Source: Hyphomicrobiales bacterium
GTDB taxonomy: Bacteria > Pseudomonadota > Alphaproteobacteria > Rhizobiales > Rhizobiaceae
Assembly (NCBI GenBank): GCA_900473185.1
Contig: UCKU01000015.1
Coordinates: 353,392 to 417,391, forward strand
DNA: 64,000 bases
Reading direction: 5' to 3'
Both the position numbers and the translations under genes were made by a program. Positions 59,374 through 64,000 of this stretch are shown in pieces (the stretch's first letter is position 1; each line of letters starts with the position of its first letter). A model generated the notes under the pieces. That model was given only the letters and a program-made list of their open reading frames with translations, ran no database searches and had not been told where the DNA came from.

Positions 59374-59450
59374 CGTTCGTCCCCCTTTCAACGGTACCAG
59401 ACAAGTCAATTCGCCATAGCCTGCGCATCCGCGCGGCAGGAGTTCTACGC

Positions 59451-59645
59451 ATGAAAAAAGAAGTTATCGAATATGCAGGCATCCCGGTTGGGATCGTCAT
59501 TCCGGATGATGATCGGCTGAAATTCATCGCCGTCAAATTCCATGTCCATGACCTCGACGAGCAGCATTTCAGCTCGCCCGCCGAGGTGAAACTGGCCATT
59601 CACGATCTGATGACCCGCCGCCACCCGAAGCCCCTTCATGCCTGA
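59451..59645 (+). CDS. Hypothetical protein (64 aa)
   Basis: A 64-residue soluble protein starting MKKEVIEYAGIPVGIVIPDD with a central IAVKFHVHDLDEQHF and a His-rich tail. The ATG follows GCAGGAG with 8 bases spacing; a GTG at 59370, which would add 27 residues and overlap the small ORF, is possible but less likely. No family recognised. Confidence 0.65.
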   Translation: MKKEVIEYAGIPVGIVIPDDDRLKFIAVKFHVHDLDEQHFSSPAEVKLAIHDLMTRRHPKPLHA

Positions 59646-59784
59646 CGCAGAACGCGGCTTTAATGCTACCAGAGGATTTCCGACCGGCCCGGCAAACGGG
59701 CCGGTCTTGTCTTTTGCCGGTCTTGTCTTTTAAAGACATTTGACTTCCTATCGGCGCGCTTCCCTTCAAGACAGGAGCCAGCGC

Positions 59785-60780
59785 TTGTCCGATCTTCTCA
59801 ACCTCCTCACCGATATCGAAGGCGTCTCCGTCGGCCACGCAACCGACCTCTCGCTTGGTTCCGGCGTCACGGCCATTGTCTTCGATGAACCGGCAGTCGC
59901 TTCCGGCAGCGTGCTCGGCGGTGCGCCGGGAGGGCGCGATACAGCGCTGCTCGACCCTTCCATGGTCGTCGATGCCGTCGACGCCTTCGTGCTGTCGGGC
60001 GGATCGGCCTTCGGTCTCGACGCGGCAGGCGGCGTGCAGGCAGGATTGCGGGAGATGGGACGTGGATTCCAGGTCGGCTCGGTTCGCATTCCGATCGTGC
60101 CGCAGGCGATCCTGATGGATCTGCTGAATGGCGGCGACAAGGACTGGGGTTTGCATTCGCCCTATCGTGACATGGGCTATGACGCTATGAGAGCCGCCCG
60201 TAAGGGCGCATTCGATCTCGGTACTGTCGGTGCCGGCACGGGGGCAACGACCGCGACCCTCAAGGGCGGACTCGGCTCGGCAAGTGCGGTCAGCAGCGCC
60301 GGGCATCGCATCGCGGCCATCGTCGCCGTCAATGCCGTCGGTACGGCGACGATCGGCGAAGGCCCGCATTTCTGGGCCGCCCCTTTCGAACAGAATGCAG
60401 AATTCGGCGGGCTAGGCATGCCCGACCAGATGGACCACAGCCTGCGGCTGAAAGGCGTGAAGACGACGGCCACGACGATCGGCGCCATCGTCACCGACGC
60501 GTCGCTCATCAAGGCGGAAGCACACCGGCTTTCCATCGCCGCCCATGACGGGCTGGCGCGTGCGGTGCTGCCCGCCCACCTACCGCTCGATGGCGATACG
60601 ATTTTTGCGGCTTCCACCGGCAAACACGAGCGCAATGACATGGCAAGCCTGATGGAATTGTGCCATCTCGCCGGGATCGTCATGGCGCGGGCGATCGCCC
60701 GCGGCGTCTACGAGGCCACGGCTCTTCCGGTGCCGGACGCGCTGCCGGCATGGCGTGACCGCTATGCGGCCGGGCGCTGA
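59785..60780 (+). CDS. P1-family (S58, DmpA-type) peptidase
   Basis: 331 residues. Family motifs: VGHATDL near the start, LSGGSAFGLDAAGGV (about 71-85), GAGTGATTATLKGGLGSAS (about 152-170), AVNAVG and late DGDTIFAASTG. P1 peptidases are N-terminal-nucleophile-type enzymes acting as L-aminopeptidase/D-Ala-esterase/amidase on peptides with D or beta residues. The start is TTG at 59785, seven bases after AGGAG; an upstream ATG would add 15 non-family residues. Next to a LysR gene. Confidence 0.85.
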   Translation: MSDLLNLLTDIEGVSVGHATDLSLGSGVTAIVFDEPAVASGSVLGGAPGGRDTALLDPSMVVDAVDAFVLSGGSAFGLDAAGGVQAGLREMGRGFQVGSVRIPIVPQAILMDLLNGGDKDWGLHSPYRDMGYDAMRAARKGAFDLGTVGAGTGATTATLKGGLGSASAVSSAGHRIAAIVAVNAVGTATIGEGPHFWAAPFEQNAEFGGLGMPDQMDHSLRLKGVKTTATTIGAIVTDASLIKAEAHRLSIAAHDGLARAVLPAHLPLDGDTIFAASTGKHERNDMASLMELCHLAGIVMARAIARGVYEATALPVPDALPAWRDRYAAGR

Positions 60781-60824
60781 TTGCCTAGATTAGATGAAAG
60801 AGCCTGATGGCGGAGAACGGGTGA

Positions 60825-61745
60825 ATGCAGATTCGGGCGCTGATGTATTTCGACGAGCTGGTGCGAACCAACTCCATGCGCCAGGCGGCCGAAAACCTGA
60901 ATGTCGCCCCAACGGCGATCAGCCGGCAGATCGAAAACCTCGAATATCATTTCGGCGCGCCCCTGGTGGAACGCAGCGCCCGCGGCGTGAAGCTGACGGC
61001 TGCCGGCGAGCTGCTGGCGGCGCGTGCAGGCCGCACGCTGCGCGAGCTCGACCACGTGCAACAGCTAATCGAGGACCTGAAGGGCCTGCAGCGCGGCCGT
61101 GTCAACATTTACGCAAACGGCGCGACCGTTGCTAATCTGCTTGCGCCTGCGCTGGCCGAATTCAGCCTGAAATATCCCAAGCTGCGCTTTGCCGTGACGA
61201 TCACCAGCGCACGGGCGGCCATCGAAGCGGTCAACAGCGCGGAAGCGGATATTGCGGTGACCCTGTTTGCGCCGCCGATGTCCGGCACCAAGGTGCGGCT
61301 GCGTTCGGAAATCGCCTATGACCTCATCACCTCGCCGAGCCATCCGGCGGCGGTGCGTCCGGATATTCCCCTGAAGGAATTGGCCGATTATGCGCTGGCT
61401 CTGCCCGATCAATCCTTCGGCTTTCGCCAGGCCTTCGACGCACTCTTCGAGAAGGAAGGGCTAAGCCTCGATCCGATTTTCGTGACGAGTTCGCTGGAGA
61501 TGCTCAAAGAACTGGTGTTGAGCAATGCGGCGGTGACGTTGCTGCCGGCGCTGACCGTTCGCCGCGAGATCGAGGCCGGGCAGCTCTGCGCCATTCCCCT
61601 TGCCGGCAAGACCAGCATCCGCACCCATGTTGATCTCTGCGTGGCGCCTGATCGACAGCTTTCCTTTGCCGCAACGAAGCTTCTCGATTTCATCGAACGC
61701 TTCATGCGTGAGCGAGCGAACCGCCAAACTACCAGCAAAGAATAA
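60825..61745 (+). CDS. LysR-family transcriptional regulator
   Basis: 306 residues: N-terminal HTH (about 3-62, LMYFDELVRTNSMRQAAENLNVAPTAISRQIENLE) and a C-terminal effector-binding domain (about 90-295). 44 bp after the P1 peptidase gene and 170 bp before the peptide transporter, so it plausibly regulates peptide use, either or both. Effector unknown. The start sits behind GGAGAACGGGTGA. Confidence 0.93.
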   Translation: MQIRALMYFDELVRTNSMRQAAENLNVAPTAISRQIENLEYHFGAPLVERSARGVKLTAAGELLAARAGRTLRELDHVQQLIEDLKGLQRGRVNIYANGATVANLLAPALAEFSLKYPKLRFAVTITSARAAIEAVNSAEADIAVTLFAPPMSGTKVRLRSEIAYDLITSPSHPAAVRPDIPLKELADYALALPDQSFGFRQAFDALFEKEGLSLDPIFVTSSLEMLKELVLSNAAVTLLPALTVRREIEAGQLCAIPLAGKTSIRTHVDLCVAPDRQLSFAATKLLDFIERFMRERANRQTTSKE

Positions 61746-61914
61746 GACCAACAGCAAAGAGTAGAACTCGCGGACTTGCATCAAGGCAAGAATTGCGGTG
61801 TAGCTTTTTCGGCTACGCTGAGCACACAAAATCGTCATTGTGTGTGCACTGCCGTAATGCCACTCTACTTGCAAAAGGGATCCGCCAAGCAGCGGAGCCA
61901 AACAGGGGAACAGG

Positions 61915-63444
61915 ATGATCAAGGTTTCGCTCGCGCCGTCCGCGCGTCTCATGCGGCGTCTTTCCATGGGCGTTGCACTTTCCGCCGGCATCATGATGCT
62001 GGCGCTGACGCCCGCCGAAGCCGCCAAGACCACACTCAATCTCGGCATGAGCGTCGAGCCTGCTGGACTCGACCCGACGATCGCCGCACCTGTCGCGATC
62101 GGCCAGGTGACCTGGCAGAACATCTTCGAAGGTCTTGTTAGCATCGACGAGACCGGTAAGGTGCAGCCGCAGCTCGCCAAGAGCTGGGAAATTTCCCCTG
62201 ATGGGCTGACCTATACGTTCAAGCTGCAGAGCGGTGTCAAATTCCACGACGGCGAGGCCTTCGATTCGGCCGCCGCCAAGTTTGCACTCGACCGCGCCCG
62301 CGGGAAGGATTCCGTCAATCCGCAGAAGCGCTTCTTCGCGTCGATCGCCTCCATCGATACGCCTGACACCGAAACGCTGGTGCTGCATCTTTCCAACCCG
62401 ACCGGCAGCCTGATCTACTGGCTCGGCTGGCCGGCTTCCGTCATGGTCGGGCCGAAGTCCGCCGCCGATGACAAGACGACGCCGGTCGGCACCGGGCCGT
62501 TCAAATTCTCCACCTGGGCCAAGGGCGACCATGTGGAACTCGCCAAGAATGCCGATTACTGGAACAAGGATGGTGCCGCCAAGCTCGACAAGGTGACCTT
62601 CCGCTTCATCAACGATCCGCAGGCACAGGCCGCGGCCCTGAAATCCGGCGATCTCGACGCCTTTCCGGAATTCGCCGCACCGGAGCTGATGAGCTCCTTC
62701 GATGGCGACGCCCGCCTCACGACCAAGGTCGGCAATACCGAACTCAAGGTCGTCGCCGGCATGAACAATGCCCGCAAGCCCTTCGACGACAAGCGCGTGC
62801 GCCAGGCCCTGATGATGGCGATCGACCGGCAGACCGTGATCGACGGCGCATGGTCCGGCCTCGGTACGGCGATCGGCAGCCACTATACGCCGAACGATCC
62901 GGGCTATCAGGACATGACAGGCGTGCTGCCTTACAATGTCGAAAAGGCGAAGGCACTGCTTGCGGAGGCCGGTTATCCCAACGGTTTCACCTTCACGATC
63001 AAATCGCCGCAGATGGCCTATGCTCCACGCAGCGCGCAGGTGATGCAGGCGATGTTTGCCGAGATCGGTGTGACGATGAGCATCGAGCCCACGGAATTTC
63101 CGGCGAAATGGGTGAAGGATGTCATGACCAGCCGCGATTACGACATGACCATCGTCGCTCATGCCGAGCCGATGGACATCGATATCTATTCGCGCGATCC
63201 CTATTACTTCAACTACAAGAACCCCGCCTTCAACGACCTGATGAAGAAGGTGCAGGAGACCACCGATCCGGCTGCACAGGCCAAGATCTACGGCGAGGCG
63301 CAGAAGATCCTCGCCGAGGACGTGCCGGCGCTCTACCTCTTCGTCATGCCCAAGCTCGGCGTCTGGGACAAGAAGCTGAAGGGCCTGTGGGAGAACGAGC
63401 CGATCCCCTCCAACGTTCTCAGCAACGTTTCCTGGGAAGATTAA
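61915..63444 (+). CDS. ABC transporter substrate-binding protein, peptide/opine/nickel class (family 5)
   Basis: 509 residues: signal peptide (about 1-37, ALSAGIMMLALTPAEAA), then the SBP_bac_5 fold with TWQNIFEGLVSIDETGKVQPQLAKSW (about 62-87), YTFKLQSGVKFHDGE and a late PALYLFVMPKLGVW. Periplasmic. Binds oligopeptides, dipeptides or related compounds and passes them to the permease gene that follows. 43 bp spacer. The substrate is inferred; the neighbouring P1 peptidase supports a peptide. Confidence 0.93.
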   Translation: MIKVSLAPSARLMRRLSMGVALSAGIMMLALTPAEAAKTTLNLGMSVEPAGLDPTIAAPVAIGQVTWQNIFEGLVSIDETGKVQPQLAKSWEISPDGLTYTFKLQSGVKFHDGEAFDSAAAKFALDRARGKDSVNPQKRFFASIASIDTPDTETLVLHLSNPTGSLIYWLGWPASVMVGPKSAADDKTTPVGTGPFKFSTWAKGDHVELAKNADYWNKDGAAKLDKVTFRFINDPQAQAAALKSGDLDAFPEFAAPELMSSFDGDARLTTKVGNTELKVVAGMNNARKPFDDKRVRQALMMAIDRQTVIDGAWSGLGTAIGSHYTPNDPGYQDMTGVLPYNVEKAKALLAEAGYPNGFTFTIKSPQMAYAPRSAQVMQAMFAEIGVTMSIEPTEFPAKWVKDVMTSRDYDMTIVAHAEPMDIDIYSRDPYYFNYKNPAFNDLMKKVQETTDPAAQAKIYGEAQKILAEDVPALYLFVMPKLGVWDKKLKGLWENEPIPSNVLSNVSWED

Positions 63445-63487
63445 ACAACCGAGTGCGGGCGGCGGCTGACAGGGTGATGAAGACGAT

Positions 63488-64000
63488 ATGATCGCACTGC
63501 TTTCCCGCCGCCTTGCCGGCCTTGTCATTACCCTTCTCGTCGTATCGCTGGTGATCTTCGCCGTCATGGATCTGCTGCCCGGCGATCCTGCTTCGATCAT
63601 GCTCGGCACCTCGGCGAGCCCGGAGACACTGGCAGCGTTGCGGCATGAGCTTGGACTCGACCAGCCGCTCATCCTGCGTTACGGCCAATGGCTTGCCGGC
63701 GTCTTCTCCGGCAATCTCGGGCAGTCCTACACCTATGGCGTCCCGGTCGCCGGGCTGATCGTGGAGCGGCTGGCCGTGACGCTGCCGCTCGCGCTGATCG
63801 CCATCGTGCTCTCGGTGCTGATCGCCTTGCCGCTCGGGGTGCTGGCAGCGGCGCGGCGCGGCGGTATCTTGGATGCGATTGCCACGGTCTTCTCGCAGAT
63901 CAGCATCGCCGTGCCGGCCTTCTGGGTGGCACTGCTGCTCATCATCCTGTTTTCCACGACGCTCGGGCTGATGCCGGCAGGCGGTTTTCCGGGATGGGAG
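63488..64000 (+). CDS. ABC transporter permease, DppB-type (3' end beyond the window)
   Basis: The first 171 residues of a family-5 transporter inner-membrane protein. The start MIALLSRRLAGLVITLLVVSLVIF, LLPGDPASIMLG, LRHELGLDQPLILRYGQWL and GNLGQSYTYG match DppB/OppB/NikB permeases. Likely followed by a second permease and ATPases outside the window. Overlaps no other gene; 43 bp after the binding protein. Confidence 0.93.
   Translation, partial: MIALLSRRLAGLVITLLVVSLVIFAVMDLLPGDPASIMLGTSASPETLAALRHELGLDQPLILRYGQWLAGVFSGNLGQSYTYGVPVAGLIVERLAVTLPLALIAIVLSVLIALPLGVLAAARRGGILDAIATVFSQISIAVPAFWVALLLIILFSTTLGLMPAGGFPGWE

Noticed and set aside
61813..63672. 619-codon minus-strand frame
   Set aside because: Antisense to the peptide-binding protein gene, which has a signal peptide and family motifs.
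1..64000. CRISPR arrays, rRNA operons, prophage genes
   Set aside because: No regularly spaced direct repeats, no rRNA sequence and no phage structural or integrase genes were recognised.

Overview
The window looks like chromosomal DNA from a Rhizobium of the leguminosarum/etli/phaseoli group (Alphaproteobacteria, Hyphomicrobiales). The evidence is high GC, an Irr-type iron box in front of a membrane-bound ferritin gene (mbfA), a BA14K-family secreted protein, rhizobial-type intergenic palindromes and many closely packed metabolic and regulatory genes. Identifications come from reading protein sequence and motifs by eye; no database search was possible.

Layout. 0.1-8.8 kb: a metallo-deacylase, a phosphonate pair (FAD oxidoreductase plus phnX), an ArsC/YffB-like protein, ybaK, a MarR/GST divergent pair, an M29 aminopeptidase, and an EamA exporter divergent from a MarR gene with a perfect 18-bp operator. 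8.8-14.6 kb: xseA, then a probable polyprenyl-phosphate-sugar system (GT-C membrane transferase, GT2 synthase, GtrA flippase). 14.6-18.9 kb: assorted oxidoreductases, acetyltransferase and stress genes. 18.9-24.1 kb: the minus-strand translation block infC - rpmI - rplT - pheS - pheT, with a possible attenuator between rplT and pheS. 24.3-37 kb: hydrolases, a BTLCP protease, mbfA with its iron box facing a truncated haemoglobin gene, recX, an acetylpolyamine amidohydrolase, tenA, lepA, a GH25 lipoprotein and a SelW-like protein.

37.1-54.8 kb is the accessory part and concerns the cell surface. It begins at a tRNA-Leu(CAG) gene followed by an IS3-family remnant. A nine-gene minus-strand cluster (48.0 to 39.0 kb) then encodes nucleotide-sugar enzymes and glycosyltransferases. 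Its core is gmd, a fucose-synthase/ColC-like reductase, and an aminotransferase homologue in which the PLP lysine is replaced by histidine exactly as in ColD. This points to a GDP-linked 3,6-dideoxyhexose (colitose-like), possibly with a C-methylated sugar as well. A second group at 49.2-54.8 kb (chain-length protein, secreted small protein, GH5 glycosidase, Wzy-like polymerase, acyltransferase) looks like part of an exopolysaccharide locus.

55-64 kb: purU; a 975-residue fusion of a sugar/amino-alcohol kinase domain, a degenerate M23 fold and a class-III aminotransferase/phospho-lyase; a small-ORF leader region; a P1-family peptidase with a LysR gene; and the start of a peptide-type ABC transporter cut by the window end.

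No CRISPR array, rRNA operon, prophage or complete insertion sequence was seen.
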